A DNA stretch of 64,000 nt from Mesorhizobium atlanticum (GCF_003289965.1 NZ_QMBQ01000013.1:62001-126000), one strand, 5' to 3'; positions 1 to 8,753 are shown, counted from the first letter of the stretch. Numbers and translations: made by a program. Notes: generated by a model not told the origin, from the sequence alone.

Positions 1-166
1 CAAGGAGCTCGCCATCGACGGGCAGGGCGACGTCTATGCCTGCGGCCCGCCGCCCATGATCGATGCGCTGCAGCCCGTCCTGTTCATGAACGGCTTCGAG
101 GTGGAGCGCATCTTCTTCGATCGCTTCACCACCACGTCTTCCGGCGCCGGCACGCCGGGACATTGA
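1..166 (+). CDS. monooxygenase reductase component, C-terminal fragment
   Basis: The reading frame enters from the left edge and stops with TGA at 164-166. The 54 visible residues contain the YACGPPPMIDA motif, typical of the NAD-binding end of ferredoxin-NADP reductase-like, FAD/2Fe-2S oxidoreductases. In mim/prm operons this protein (MimB/PrmB) passes electrons from NADH to the di-iron hydroxylase. The hydroxylase small subunit starts 46 bases downstream, as expected for the large subunit-reductase-small subunit-coupling protein order. The flavin and 2Fe-2S domains and the hydroxylase large subunit must lie to the left of the window. The identity rests on the motif and on context. Confidence 0.8.
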   Translation, partial: KELAIDGQGDVYACGPPPMIDALQPVLFMNGFEVERIFFDRFTTTSSGAGTPGH

Positions 167-212
167 GACCGCCGCGGCGGCTTCATCAGCAACTGCAACA
201 AGGGAGAGAGAA

Positions 213-1271
213 ATGCCAGCCATATCGAGTTCAGTAGGGTCGGGAGCCGCGGGCGCCGCGATCTTCGCCGACTCCGATAGCCGCAAGTACCGCTACTTCG
301 ACCCGAGAGGTCAAAGGGCGACGCATTACGAGGACGTCACCGTCGACGTCCAGCCTGATCCGGAGCGCTACCTGATCCAGAACTGGATCATTTCCTTCGC
401 CAACGGCAAGGGCGCCTATGTCAAGGACAACACCGCAGCCCAGAGCTCGAACTGGCATGCCTTCCGAGCTCCGGATCAGGAGTGGGAGCGCACCCACTAC
501 CAGCGCCAGTCGAGGATCGAGACGATGGTGCAGAGCGTCATCGCCAACGGCCGCAAGTCCGGCGCTCCGAAATCCTTCGACAAGGTGTGGGCGAAGATCC
601 TGCAGACGCATCTCGGCGCCTGGAAGCACGCCGAGTTCGGCCTCGGCACCTCGCTGATGCAGGCGCAGCGCTACGGCTACACCCAGATGATCAACAACGC
701 CACGCTGACCAATTCTTCCTACAAGCTCCGGCTGGCGCAGGACATCACCCTCTACCTCGCCGAGATCGGCATGGACATTCCCGGCTGGAACGACGAGCTC
801 GGCAAGCAGGCCTGGCTCGAGGACGGCATCTGGCAGGGCACCCGTGAGGCGATCGAGACGATCATGGGGACCGCCGACTATCTCGAGCAGTACTTCGCCA
901 TCAACATCGTCTTCGAGCCGCTGGTGGGCGAACTGTTCCGGTCGGGCTTCCTGATGCAGGTCGCCGCCGCCAACCACGACTTCATCACGCCGGCGGTGAT
1001 CTCGGCCGCCGAGGCCGACTACGAGCGCAACCTCGCCAACACGATCGACCTCATCTACCTGCTCGCGCATGACGAGAAGCACGCGGCCGCGAACCAGAAG
1101 CTCTTCAAGGGCTGGCTGAAAAAGCACCGCGCGCTTGCCGACAAGGCCGCGCAGGGCCTGCAGCCGATCTGGTCGGCGCCGCACTCCAAGCCGATCTCCT
1201 TCGATGATGTGCGGGCTCAGTCCCAGGAGCGCATCGCCGGGATCCTCGGCGAACTCGGCCTCAACGGCTAA
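213..1271 (+). CDS. mimC: propane/acetone/phenol-type di-iron monooxygenase, hydroxylase small subunit
   Basis: This is a 352-residue ferritin-like subunit of a soluble binuclear-iron monooxygenase, family MimC/PrmC. Segments such as YRYFDPRG, the YEDVTVD region near residue 40 and an RFxxQNW-like segment (RYLIQNW) near residue 52 fit the beta subunit, which has no iron ligands and packs against the catalytic alpha subunit. An AGGGAGAGA Shine-Dalgarno tract precedes the ATG. It lies between the reductase end and the coupling protein, which starts 22 bases after its stop. The substrate cannot be read from this subunit: Mim enzymes oxidise propane, acetone or phenol, and the alpha subunit is outside the window. 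The gene symbol is by operon analogy. Confidence 0.88.
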   Translation: MPAISSSVGSGAAGAAIFADSDSRKYRYFDPRGQRATHYEDVTVDVQPDPERYLIQNWIISFANGKGAYVKDNTAAQSSNWHAFRAPDQEWERTHYQRQSRIETMVQSVIANGRKSGAPKSFDKVWAKILQTHLGAWKHAEFGLGTSLMQAQRYGYTQMINNATLTNSSYKLRLAQDITLYLAEIGMDIPGWNDELGKQAWLEDGIWQGTREAIETIMGTADYLEQYFAINIVFEPLVGELFRSGFLMQVAAANHDFITPAVISAAEADYERNLANTIDLIYLLAHDEKHAAANQKLFKGWLKKHRALADKAAQGLQPIWSAPHSKPISFDDVRAQSQERIAGILGELGLNG

Positions 1272-1293
1272 CCGCAAACAGGAGACAAGGAAC

Positions 1294-1662
1294 ATGTCAA
1301 CAGCAGCCCGCGATGCCTCGCACGACAACATCTTCAAGTCGATGAAGGACATCACCTTCGAGCAGACGATCTCGGACCAGTGCGGCGTCACCATGAACGA
1401 CTCCGTCGAGGCGCGCGCCATCGCCGAGTTCATGAGCAAGAAGCCCGGCGTCACCATCACCTATCAGCCGGCGCTGATCCGCATCGACGGCCACGGCAAG
1501 CTGATCTTCAAGATGGACGAGATCAGCGAATATCTCGGCCGCGAGATGACCGCCGAGATCTTCGAGGTGAACACGTCGACCCATTACGGCCGCATGGTCC
1601 GCGTCGACGACAACACGGTGATCCTCTTCGGCAATATGGACGAGGTCTTCGAGTTCATCTGA
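1294..1662 (+). CDS. mimD: monooxygenase regulatory/coupling protein (MmoB/DmpM family)
   Basis: This is a 122-residue protein of the MmoB/DmpM family, a cofactor-less effector that binds the hydroxylase and tunes oxygen activation and electron transfer. The ATG at 1294 is preceded by GGAGACAAGG. Visible family features are a central GVTMNDSVEARAIAEFM helix region and a C-terminal strand ending FGNMDEVFEFI. The length is close to that of other stand-alone coupling proteins. It is clearly translated in one operon with the hydroxylase small subunit. The following 73-base gap to the amidohydrolase contains no clear terminator. Confidence 0.9.
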   Translation: MSTAARDASHDNIFKSMKDITFEQTISDQCGVTMNDSVEARAIAEFMSKKPGVTITYQPALIRIDGHGKLIFKMDEISEYLGREMTAEIFEVNTSTHYGRMVRVDDNTVILFGNMDEVFEFI

Positions 1663-1735
1663 GCACGTCACGAGACGGGCGCGCCGCGCTTCCGCGGCGC
1701 GCCAACCAACCAATCCGACTTGCGGAGCAAGAAAC

Positions 1736-2758
1736 ATGTTCATCACACCGGAAGGCAAGGAAATCTTCGTGGTCGACGGCCATACCCATTTCTGGGACGG
1801 CAGCCCCGAGAACCAGCGCAACATCCACGGCAAGCAGTTCATCGACTGCTTCTACGGCTACCACACGTTCCTCAGCCCGAAAGAGGAATACTGGCCGAAG
1901 GAGAAGTTCGAGAAATACAGCGCCGACGATCTTTACAGCGACCTTTTCATCAACGGCCCGGATGACGTGGCGATCATCCAGTCGACCTATCTGAAGGATT
2001 TCTACAAGAACGGCTTCAACACGATAGAGCGCAACGCGGAAGTCGCGAAACGCTATCCCGAGCGCTTCATCGTCAACGGCTCGTTCGATCCCCGCGACGG
2101 CGAGAAGGCGATCGAATACATCCACTACATGAAGGAGACCTACGACATTCAGGGCGTGAAGATGTACACGGCCGAATGGAACGGAGCCTCCAAGGGCTGG
2201 CGGCTGAACGATCCGGACGCCTACCGGTGTTTCGAGCTCTGCGAGAAGCTCGGCATCCGGAACATCCACGTCCATAAGGGACCGACGATCATTCCGCTGG
2301 CCAAGGATTCCTTCGACGTCCATGACGTCGACCATGCCGCCACCGATTTCCAGGGCCTCAACTGGATCATCGAGCATTGCGGCCTGCCCAGGCTCGATGA
2401 TTTCTGCTGGGTCGCCGTGCAGGAAACCAATGTTTACGGCGGATTGGCGGTGGCTTTGCCGTTCATCAACAACCGGCCGCGCTATTTCGGCGAGGTGATC
2501 GCCGAACTGCTCTACTGGCTTGGCCCGGACAAGCTCCTGTTCGGATCGGATTATGGCATCTGGACCCCACGCTGGCTCGTCGAGAAGCTCTGGGCTTACC
2601 AGATCCCCGACGACATCGCGGCCGAGCGGGGCGTCCAGCTGACCGACGAGATCAAGGAGAAGATCCTCGGCCTCAACGCGGCACGGCTCTACAACATCGA
2701 CGTGGCGGCCAAGAAGGCGGCGCTCGCGAAATCGCCGCTGCGGATCGCGGCGGAGTGA
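1736..2758 (+). CDS. amidohydrolase-2 (ACMSD-like) family protein of the monooxygenase operon
   Basis: This 340-residue TIM-barrel metal-dependent hydrolase belongs to the amidohydrolase-2/ACMSD-like family. The metal-binding HxH is seen at the N-terminus (VVDGHTHFWDG), a later His lies in IHVHKGP, and the C-terminal metal-ligand Asp lies in LFGSDYGIW. Genes of this family recur between the coupling protein and groEL in mim/prm clusters, but their reaction there is not established. Hydrolysis or decarboxylation of an oxidation product, or a role in metal-centre assembly, are both possible. A good GGAGCAAGAA ribosome site precedes the ATG. Confidence 0.85.
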   Translation: MFITPEGKEIFVVDGHTHFWDGSPENQRNIHGKQFIDCFYGYHTFLSPKEEYWPKEKFEKYSADDLYSDLFINGPDDVAIIQSTYLKDFYKNGFNTIERNAEVAKRYPERFIVNGSFDPRDGEKAIEYIHYMKETYDIQGVKMYTAEWNGASKGWRLNDPDAYRCFELCEKLGIRNIHVHKGPTIIPLAKDSFDVHDVDHAATDFQGLNWIIEHCGLPRLDDFCWVAVQETNVYGGLAVALPFINNRPRYFGEVIAELLYWLGPDKLLFGSDYGIWTPRWLVEKLWAYQIPDDIAAERGVQLTDEIKEKILGLNAARLYNIDVAAKKAALAKSPLRIAAE

Positions 2759-2763
2759 CGGCG

Positions 2764-3576
2764 ATGAGCGCGCAGGCCGACCTGCGAGGCGACCGCCAGA
2801 GCGAGCTCTGGCGGAGCCTGGAAGGCGTCAACGATCCCGAACTCGACGAGCCGGTGACCGAGATGGGCTTCGTCGAGCGGGCCGAGGTGCTGGCCGACGG
2901 GTCCGTGGCGATCGATTTCCGCCTGCCGACCTATTGGTGCTCGCCGAACTTCGCCTTCCTGATGCTGGACGGGATGCGACAGGCGCTCGACGCGCTGTCC
3001 TGGTCGCCCGCCTACCGGATCCGGCTGCACGACCACATGTTCGCCGAGGAGGTCAACCGCGGTGTCGAGGCCGGCAAGACATTCGGCCAGATCTTCGGCG
3101 AGCTGGCCGGCGACGAAGACATCGCCGGCCTGCGCGAGACCTTTGCCCGAAAGGCCTATCTGAGGCGCCAGGAGGCTATGCTTCTCGGACTGCGCAAGCA
3201 GGGCCTGACCGATCGCGAGATCCTCGGCATGGACCTGCTTGCCTATGACACCGCTAGGCTCGAAGGCGAGGAAGCCATCAAGCAGAAGCCGCGATACCGC
3301 GAGGCTCTGCTGCTGCGGTGGCCCGGCCGGCGTCCGACGGAGCCCGTCTTCATCACCTGGGAGGGATCGCCAATCCCGCCGGAGGCGCTTGGCGCCTATC
3401 TCGCCGAGCTCAGAAGCGTGCGCATCAACATGGAGTTCAACGGCGCGCTGTGCCGTGGACTGAAGACCACGCGCTACAAGGAACTGGAGGTGGTGGACGG
3501 CGAACCGACGCTGGTCGACTTCATCCTGGACCGCGTGGCGCCCCGGGACTGCGCGAGCCGTCCGGCACATAGCTGA
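2764..3576 (+). CDS. MIP18/DUF59-like Fe-S or metal-centre assembly factor of the monooxygenase operon
   Basis: This is a 270-residue protein. Its N-terminal 100 residues resemble the MIP18/DUF59 (PaaD-like) fold, with the GVNDPELDEPVTEMGFV segment near residue 17 and a YWCSPNF segment near residue 55. The rest is helical and not recognised. ATG 2764 is chosen over the in-frame GTG 2755 because CGGAG at 2751-2755 is well spaced for it; the GTG would overlap the amidohydrolase stop. DUF59 proteins act in Fe-S or di-iron protein maturation, so a role in loading the hydroxylase is plausible but inferred. The gene is sandwiched between the amidohydrolase and groEL. Confidence 0.7.
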   Translation: MSAQADLRGDRQSELWRSLEGVNDPELDEPVTEMGFVERAEVLADGSVAIDFRLPTYWCSPNFAFLMLDGMRQALDALSWSPAYRIRLHDHMFAEEVNRGVEAGKTFGQIFGELAGDEDIAGLRETFARKAYLRRQEAMLLGLRKQGLTDREILGMDLLAYDTARLEGEEAIKQKPRYREALLLRWPGRRPTEPVFITWEGSPIPPEALGAYLAELRSVRINMEFNGALCRGLKTTRYKELEVVDGEPTLVDFILDRVAPRDCASRPAHS

Positions 3577-3633
3577 AGAACAGCCTCCGAAACGAGGCCG
3601 CAACAAGCGCCGTTCCACGGCGAAGGAGGAGCC

Positions 3634-5265
3634 ATGCCCAAATTATTGATCCACAATTCACATGCCCGCCGCGCGCTCGCCAGGGGGGTCCACCAGCTTG
3701 CCGCCGCCGTCGAGCCGACGCTCGGGCCCCGCGGCATGAACGCCATGATCGATCGCCCGATCGGCACGCCCATCGTCACCCGCGACGGCGTCTCGATCGC
3801 AGCTTCCATTGAGCTGCATGACCGGTTCGAGAACATGGGGGCGCAGGTCGTGCGCGAAGTCTCGATGCAGACCAACGAGGTCGCCGGCGACGGCACCACG
3901 ACCGCGATCGTGCTCGCCAACGCTCTCGTCCAGAACGGCGTCGAAGCCAATGAGCGCGGCGCCAAATCCGTCGATCTGGTCAGGGGCATCGACCTTGCGG
4001 TGGCGAAGGTCGTCCAGGCGCTGAAGGCGTCGGCGAAACCGGCCCGATCAAACGGCAATCTGGCCGCCGTCGCCAACATCGCCGCGACGGATCCGAGGCT
4101 CGGCAGCCTGGTCGCGGAAGCCTATGAGCGCGTTGGCGCCGACGGTGTCATCACCACCGACTTCAGCGTGACGAGGGATACCACGCTGGACGTGGTCGAG
4201 GGCATGTCCTTCGACCGAGGCTACCTTTCGCACCACATGGTCACCGACCAGGACAAGATGGAGGTGGTGCTCGAGCGGCCGCTGATCCTGATGACCGATC
4301 TCAAGATCAAGGAGCCGAAGTCGCTCGACGCGGCCAGGGCAATCGCCGAAAAGCAGAACAGGCCGCTGCTGATCGTCGCCGAGGAGATGTCGCCGGATGT
4401 CGTGGTCACGCTGCTCGGCAAGAATGGACCCGGCAAGTATCTCGTGGTGCATCCGCCAGAATATGGCCATTGGCGCAAGGCCATGATGGAGGACCTTGCC
4501 ATCCTCACCGGCGGTCGCGTGATCGCGCGCGATCTTGGCGGGCGGCTCGAGGACATCCAGGAAGAAGAACTCGGCTCTGCCGAGCGCGTCCGCACCAGCG
4601 CCACTCACACGAGTGTCATCCGTGGCGGTGGCCACCCGCAGGCAATCGCCGCCCGCCGCGCCCAGGTGCAGCGCCAGTACGAGGTCGCGCCGCCGAATGT
4701 CGAGCAGGACAAGCTGCGCGAAAGGCTGGCCAAACTGTCCGGCGGCACGGCGGTCCTCTATGCCGGCGGCGTCACGCCGGTCGAACAGAAGCGCACCATC
4801 CAGCTCATCGAGGATTCGCTCTCGGCGGTCCGCGCAGCCTGGGAGGAGGGCGTCGTCGCGGGCGGCGGCGTGGCGCTCGCGCAGATAGCCCCGGTGCTCG
4901 ACGAGGTGCTGGCCAAGGTCGACGGCGACGTCGCCGAAGGCGTGCGGCTGGTCAGGTCGGTGCTCTCGCGTCCGCTATGGCGCATCGTCACCAATGCCGG
5001 CGCCGACGCCGATGCGGTGGTCGCCAAGATATCGAGCGTCAATGGCGGCTACGGCTATAACGCCGACAGGGGCGAATTCCAGAACATGTACGAGGCCGGG
5101 ATCATCGACCCCGTTCGCGTCACCTGCGCGGCTCTCAGCAATGCCGCGTCGGTCGCCAAGCTCATCCTCACCACCGAAACGCTGGTCGGCGATCTTGCCG
5201 AGGACGAGGACCCCACCGAAGGGCCCGCGCTCGGCGGCGGCGCGGAGAAGCTCGGGCGTCAGTGA
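3634..5265 (+). CDS. mimG: GroEL-type chaperonin dedicated to the monooxygenase
   Basis: This is a 543-residue Hsp60/GroEL protein. The nucleotide-binding GDGTTT motif is present near residue 85, and TVEPTLGPRGMN-like sequence occurs near the N-terminus. The C-terminus ends GGGAEKLGRQ and lacks the GGM-rich tail of housekeeping GroEL, and no groES accompanies it. AAGGAGGAGCC precedes the ATG. In mycobacterial mim operons the linked GroEL (MimG) is needed for productive folding of the hydroxylase large subunit, and the same role is inferred here. Divergence from housekeeping GroEL (for example LGPRGMNAMID at the usual GPKGRNV site) supports a specialised client. Confidence 0.9.
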   Translation: MPKLLIHNSHARRALARGVHQLAAAVEPTLGPRGMNAMIDRPIGTPIVTRDGVSIAASIELHDRFENMGAQVVREVSMQTNEVAGDGTTTAIVLANALVQNGVEANERGAKSVDLVRGIDLAVAKVVQALKASAKPARSNGNLAAVANIAATDPRLGSLVAEAYERVGADGVITTDFSVTRDTTLDVVEGMSFDRGYLSHHMVTDQDKMEVVLERPLILMTDLKIKEPKSLDAARAIAEKQNRPLLIVAEEMSPDVVVTLLGKNGPGKYLVVHPPEYGHWRKAMMEDLAILTGGRVIARDLGGRLEDIQEEELGSAERVRTSATHTSVIRGGGHPQAIAARRAQVQRQYEVAPPNVEQDKLRERLAKLSGGTAVLYAGGVTPVEQKRTIQLIEDSLSAVRAAWEEGVVAGGGVALAQIAPVLDEVLAKVDGDVAEGVRLVRSVLSRPLWRIVTNAGADADAVVAKISSVNGGYGYNADRGEFQNMYEAGIIDPVRVTCAALSNAASVAKLILTTETLVGDLAEDEDPTEGPALGGGAEKLGRQ

Positions 5266-5375
5266 TCCGGAACCAACCGGCCGCGGTGCGTCGCGCCACG
5301 GCCGTCCACCCCTTCAAAGCGATCGCCCGGAGCCTGATGGCCCGGTTTCTTGCGATCAAATCGTCGGAGACAGGC

Positions 5376-6062
5376 ATGAACAAATACATCTGCGAATTCA
5401 TCGGCACCTTCGCGCTGGTCTTTTTCGGCTGCGCGACCGTTCTCTTCATGCGCCAGGAGGTGGGCCTCGTCGGCGTCGCCTTTGCCTTCGGCCTCTCGGT
5501 CGTGGCGATGGCCTATGCCGTCGGTCCGGTCTCCGGCGCCCATCTCAACCCGGCTGTCAGCCTCGGCTTCCTCGTCTCGGGCCGGCTCGGCTCGGGCGAC
5601 TTTGTCGGTTACGTCATCGCCCAATGCGCCGGCGCGATCGTCTCGGCAGGCGTGCTCTACCTGATCGCGGCGGGCAAGGCCGGCGGCTATGACGTCGCGG
5701 CGAGCGGCTTTGCGCAGAACGGCTGGTCGACCTATTCGGCGACGTCGGCCTTCGTGTTCGAGCTGGTGGCGACCTTCCTGTTCGTGACCGTCATCCTCAA
5801 CAGCACCGCGCCTGGCGGCGCCGGCGCGCTCGCCGGCCTGGCGATCGGGCTGACGCTGGTGGCGATCCATCTTGCGGGGATCGCGGTTTCGGGGTCGTCC
5901 GTCAATCCGGCCCGCGCGCTCGGTCCGGCGCTGTTCGCGGGCAGCGCCGCTCTCTCCCAATTGTGGCTCTATATCCTGGCGCCTTGCCTCGGAGCCGCCG
6001 CGGCCGGTCTGCTGCAGCGCAACCGGGCGATCGGCTTGGAAGGCGCCGCACAGCCGGCCTGA
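5376..6062 (+). CDS. AqpZ-type aquaporin (MIP family channel)
   Basis: This is a 228-residue six-helix MIP channel with both NPA boxes, GAHLNPAVS and GSSVNPARALGPA. The ATG at 5376 (MNKYICEFIGTF) has GGAGA five bases upstream and gives the normal AqpZ start. An upstream in-frame ATG at 5262 overlaps the groEL end and would add an unrelated tail. The NPAR pattern and overall length fit water-selective AqpZ rather than glycerol facilitators. It is the last gene of the monooxygenase operon and is followed by a strong terminator. A link to uptake of small polar substrates or to osmotic stress during solvent metabolism is speculative. Confidence 0.88.
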   Translation: MNKYICEFIGTFALVFFGCATVLFMRQEVGLVGVAFAFGLSVVAMAYAVGPVSGAHLNPAVSLGFLVSGRLGSGDFVGYVIAQCAGAIVSAGVLYLIAAGKAGGYDVAASGFAQNGWSTYSATSAFVFELVATFLFVTVILNSTAPGGAGALAGLAIGLTLVAIHLAGIAVSGSSVNPARALGPALFAGSAALSQLWLYILAPCLGAAAAGLLQRNRAIGLEGAAQPA

Positions 6063-6087
6063 CCCCGGGCTTCGGGCAGCAAGGACA

Positions 6088-6120
6088 AAAGGCCCCATGG
6101 TTTCGCGCCATGGGGCCTTT
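6088..6120. terminator. bidirectional rho-independent terminator
   Basis: A perfect 13-bp stem (AAAGGCCCCATGG, 6088-6100) pairs with 6108-6120 around a TTTCGCG loop. A-rich and T-rich stem ends make it functional in both directions. It lies between two convergent genes, the aquaporin and the sigma-54 activator, and so ends both transcripts. Confidence 0.88.
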
Positions 6121-6142
6121 GACCTTTCAGGTTGGGGGGAAT

Positions 6143-8218
6143 TCAGATGAAACCGCGCCGGATGCCGAACTGGTCGAGCTTGCGATAGAGCGTCGGGCGC
6201 GACACGCCGAGACGCAGCGCAGCCCGGCTCAAATTGCCGCCCTCCGCCGCTAGCGCGTCCCTGATGACCTGGCGCTCGGCATCCTCGATGCTGCGTATTG
6301 GCGCGTCGCCGATGGCGCAAGGCAATGTGCCGGTCGCGCCGGTCGTTGCCGCCGCTGCCAATTGAATTTCGGCCCCCGCCTTTGCCGTTCCTGCTCCCAG
6401 CATTTCCTCCGGCAGATCGCCGAGGCCGACGATGGCGCCGCGAGACAGCACGTGCAGCCTCTCCACCAGGTTCTTCAACTCGCGCACGTTTCCCGGCCAC
6501 TGGTAGGCCAGGAACGCATCCATGACCGCCGTGGAGAATTCAAGCGGGGCCGATCCCATCCGAGCCGAGATCTTGTGGTTGAAGTGCTCGGCAAGCAAAA
6601 GCACGTCGCTGCCGCGGTCCCGCAGGGGCGGCACGCGGATGGAAACGGTCGAGATGCGATAGTAGAGATCGCGGCGGAACCGCCCGGCGTCCACCTCGCG
6701 CTTCAGATCGCGATTGGTCGAGGCGACCAGGCGCACGTCGACGGGCCGGGCGCGGCTGTCGCCGATGCGATGGACCACGCGCTCTTCCAGCACCCTGAGC
6801 AGGAACGGCTGGATCTCGAGCGGCATTTCGCCGATCTCGTCGAGGCTGAGCACACCGCCATTGGCGAGCTCGAAGACGCCGGGCTTTCCGTCGCGGCTCG
6901 CGCCAGTGAAGGCGCCCGACACGTGGCCGAACAATTCGGAGCCGAACAGCTCCTTGGTTATCGCGCCGCAGTTCACGGCGATGAACGGGCTGTTCTGCGA
7001 GGCGCGGCTGCCGATATGGATGAGCCTTGCGAACAATTCCTTGCCGACGCCTGTCTCGCCCTCGAGCAGGACCGAGGTGACCTCCTTCGATTCGGCGACC
7101 CTGCAGGCGATGTCAACGGCGGCAAGCAGGGGCTCGCTCTCGCCGATGATCAGCGCCGACGCCGCTTCGAGTTGCTTGAGCTGCGTTCTGCGACCGTCCG
7201 AAACGATTGTGGTCGATCCCTGCGCCGGGAAGACCAGGGCCGCGCCGCGCAGGCCGTCATCGAACTCGAGCGCGCTGATGTGGCAGGACCGCAGCGATGC
7301 CGGCAGCGCCTCGCCCAGTTCGGCGCCCGAGCCGAGATCAGGCAGCTTGACCAGGAACCTGGCGTTCGGATTCTGCGCGGCCGGCTCCGCCAGCAATTCG
7401 CGCGCGGCTTCCTCGGGAAGGTTGTTGCAGTAGATCGGCCTGCCACGGCGGTCGACGATCATCAAGCCGTCGCGCCGGCGGTAGTTGGGCGCCGAGCTGA
7501 TGAAGGCCTCGAGCAGGCGCGCGCGGTCCTCGATCTGCTGCTCGGCGAGCGCCTTCTCGATCTCGCGCGCGGCGGCCGCGACGAGCACGGTATTATGCGG
7601 CCGGAAGATGTCGGGATGGCCCGAAAGATCGACGACGCCGATGATGTTTCCATCGATCGGATCGCGAATGGGCGCGCCGGCGCATGTCCACGACTTGATG
7701 CCGGCGCAGAAATGTTCCGCCGCATGCACGAAGACCGGCTCGCCCGCCCAAAGTGCCGTGCCGATCCCGTTGGTGCCGACGACGTCCTCGGTCCACTTCC
7801 CGCCGACGGCGAGATGGATGTCCATGCCGTCATGGATCGTGCGCTTGTCGCCGATGGCATCGATCAGCACGCCGTCGCCGTCCGCCAGCACCAGCATGGC
7901 GCCGGTCCCCTCGAGAAGGCGGCCGATGGTGAAGAAGGACCGCCGCGCCGCGGCAAGCAACTCGCCGTTGGAGCGCGAGAGCAGCTCGATGTGGTCCTTG
8001 CCGTTCTCCAGCGGCGCTTCGCTCTGCTGCGCATTGATTCCGCTTGTGGCGCAGCGGCTCCAGGAATCGTGGATCAGGGAGCGAACCGGAAAGCGGCTGC
8101 CGGCTGGCTCGCTGCCGCCAGCAAGCAGGGTCTCCCAGGCTCGCATGGTCGCGCGCTCGTCATAGCCTGGCGCGACAAGGGCGTTGGGACGCATCGGATC
8201 ACGGGCGGAATGCGTCAT
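6143..8218 (-). CDS. sigma-54-dependent AcoR/MimR-type activator
   Basis: This is a 691-residue enhancer-binding protein. An N-terminal GAF-type sensor region covers roughly residues 75-250, including WTEDVVGTNGIGTAL, characteristic of AcoR. The central AAA+ domain has Walker A GETGVGKE, the sigma-54 contact loop GAFTGA and Walker B LSLDEIG. The C-terminal Fis-type helix-turn-helix contains LGVSRPTLYRKL. Family members activate acetoin, propane or acetone monooxygenase operons with sigma-54 RNA polymerase. Its position, convergent with the mim/prm genes, makes it the likely activator of that operon, whose promoter would lie left of the window. It is codirectional with the cox genes further upstream. 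Confidence 0.9.
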   Translation of the reverse strand: MTHSARDPMRPNALVAPGYDERATMRAWETLLAGGSEPAGSRFPVRSLIHDSWSRCATSGINAQQSEAPLENGKDHIELLSRSNGELLAAARRSFFTIGRLLEGTGAMLVLADGDGVLIDAIGDKRTIHDGMDIHLAVGGKWTEDVVGTNGIGTALWAGEPVFVHAAEHFCAGIKSWTCAGAPIRDPIDGNIIGVVDLSGHPDIFRPHNTVLVAAAAREIEKALAEQQIEDRARLLEAFISSAPNYRRRDGLMIVDRRGRPIYCNNLPEEAARELLAEPAAQNPNARFLVKLPDLGSGAELGEALPASLRSCHISALEFDDGLRGAALVFPAQGSTTIVSDGRRTQLKQLEAASALIIGESEPLLAAVDIACRVAESKEVTSVLLEGETGVGKELFARLIHIGSRASQNSPFIAVNCGAITKELFGSELFGHVSGAFTGASRDGKPGVFELANGGVLSLDEIGEMPLEIQPFLLRVLEERVVHRIGDSRARPVDVRLVASTNRDLKREVDAGRFRRDLYYRISTVSIRVPPLRDRGSDVLLLAEHFNHKISARMGSAPLEFSTAVMDAFLAYQWPGNVRELKNLVERLHVLSRGAIVGLGDLPEEMLGAGTAKAGAEIQLAAAATTGATGTLPCAIGDAPIRSIEDAERQVIRDALAAEGGNLSRAALRLGVSRPTLYRKLDQFGIRRGFI

Positions 8219-8279
8219 GGGCAGGCTTTCGTCTGGCCGGTGCTACGCTTCATTTAACCATCGCACGCTCTCGCCCACC

Positions 8280-8753
8280 TCAGTTCATGCCAAGCCTGTT
8301 GCCGATGTCCGCGGCGAGCTGTTCTTCGCCATAATCCGCTTCGAGCCGGCCGCCGTCGAGGTCGGCCAGCGCGGCCGCGATGTCCTCGTCGACCGGCGAG
8401 AAATAATGGTTGGCTTTGGTCGCAAGCACAAAGACATCGTTACCGTCCCTGCGCTTGAGATCGCCGATATGATGCAGCTGCCGGCCCGAATTCTCGTCCA
8501 CCATGATCACCCGCCCGTTGAGGCTGATGCGGATCCTGGTGCTCGCTTCGATGGCGGACCTTGCGCTGCCGACGGAATGGATGATGAGGCCCTTTGCTTC
8601 CGGCTTGGGCTTTGCCGCCTTGCCCGCCGAATAGCTTCCGCCGCTAATATGGTCGGCGAGCCGCGTGATGGTTGCGCGGTTCTGCTCGATCAAACGCCTC
8701 ATGGCGGCGTCCTCGCGTCGCGAGCCGTCGCGCTTCGATATGATTTCGACCAT
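8280..8753 (-). CDS. unrecognised 157-residue protein
   Basis: I do not recognise the family. ATG 8753 is chosen because GGGAGGAGCA lies directly before it; an in-frame upstream GTG lacks such a site. The protein is soluble, with no signal or membrane segment. It has a basic, helical N-terminal third (ISKRDGSRREDAAMRRLIEQ) and a linker with KAAKPKPEAK. A strand-rich middle (RIRISLNGRVIMVDE) and an acidic C-terminal third (FSPVDEDIAAALADLDGG) follow. It sits 62 bases upstream of the sigma-54 activator on the same strand, and 180 bases after coxG. A regulatory or adaptor role is possible but unsupported. Confidence 0.65.
   Translation of the reverse strand: MVEIISKRDGSRREDAAMRRLIEQNRATITRLADHISGGSYSAGKAAKPKPEAKGLIIHSVGSARSAIEASTRIRISLNGRVIMVDENSGRQLHHIGDLKRRDGNDVFVLATKANHYFSPVDEDIAAALADLDGGRLEADYGEEQLAADIGNRLGMN

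Noticed and set aside
231..1460. Long antisense reading frame opposite the hydroxylase small subunit (409 codons)
   Set aside because: It is a GC-skew shadow of a well-recognised gene, rich in Arg/Val/Gly without domain patterns. Many such frames occur throughout the window.
1..8753. A -24/-12 sigma-54 promoter for the monooxygenase operon within the window
   Set aside because: The operon's start lies to the left of the window and no convincing TGGC-N8-TTGC site was found before the visible genes.
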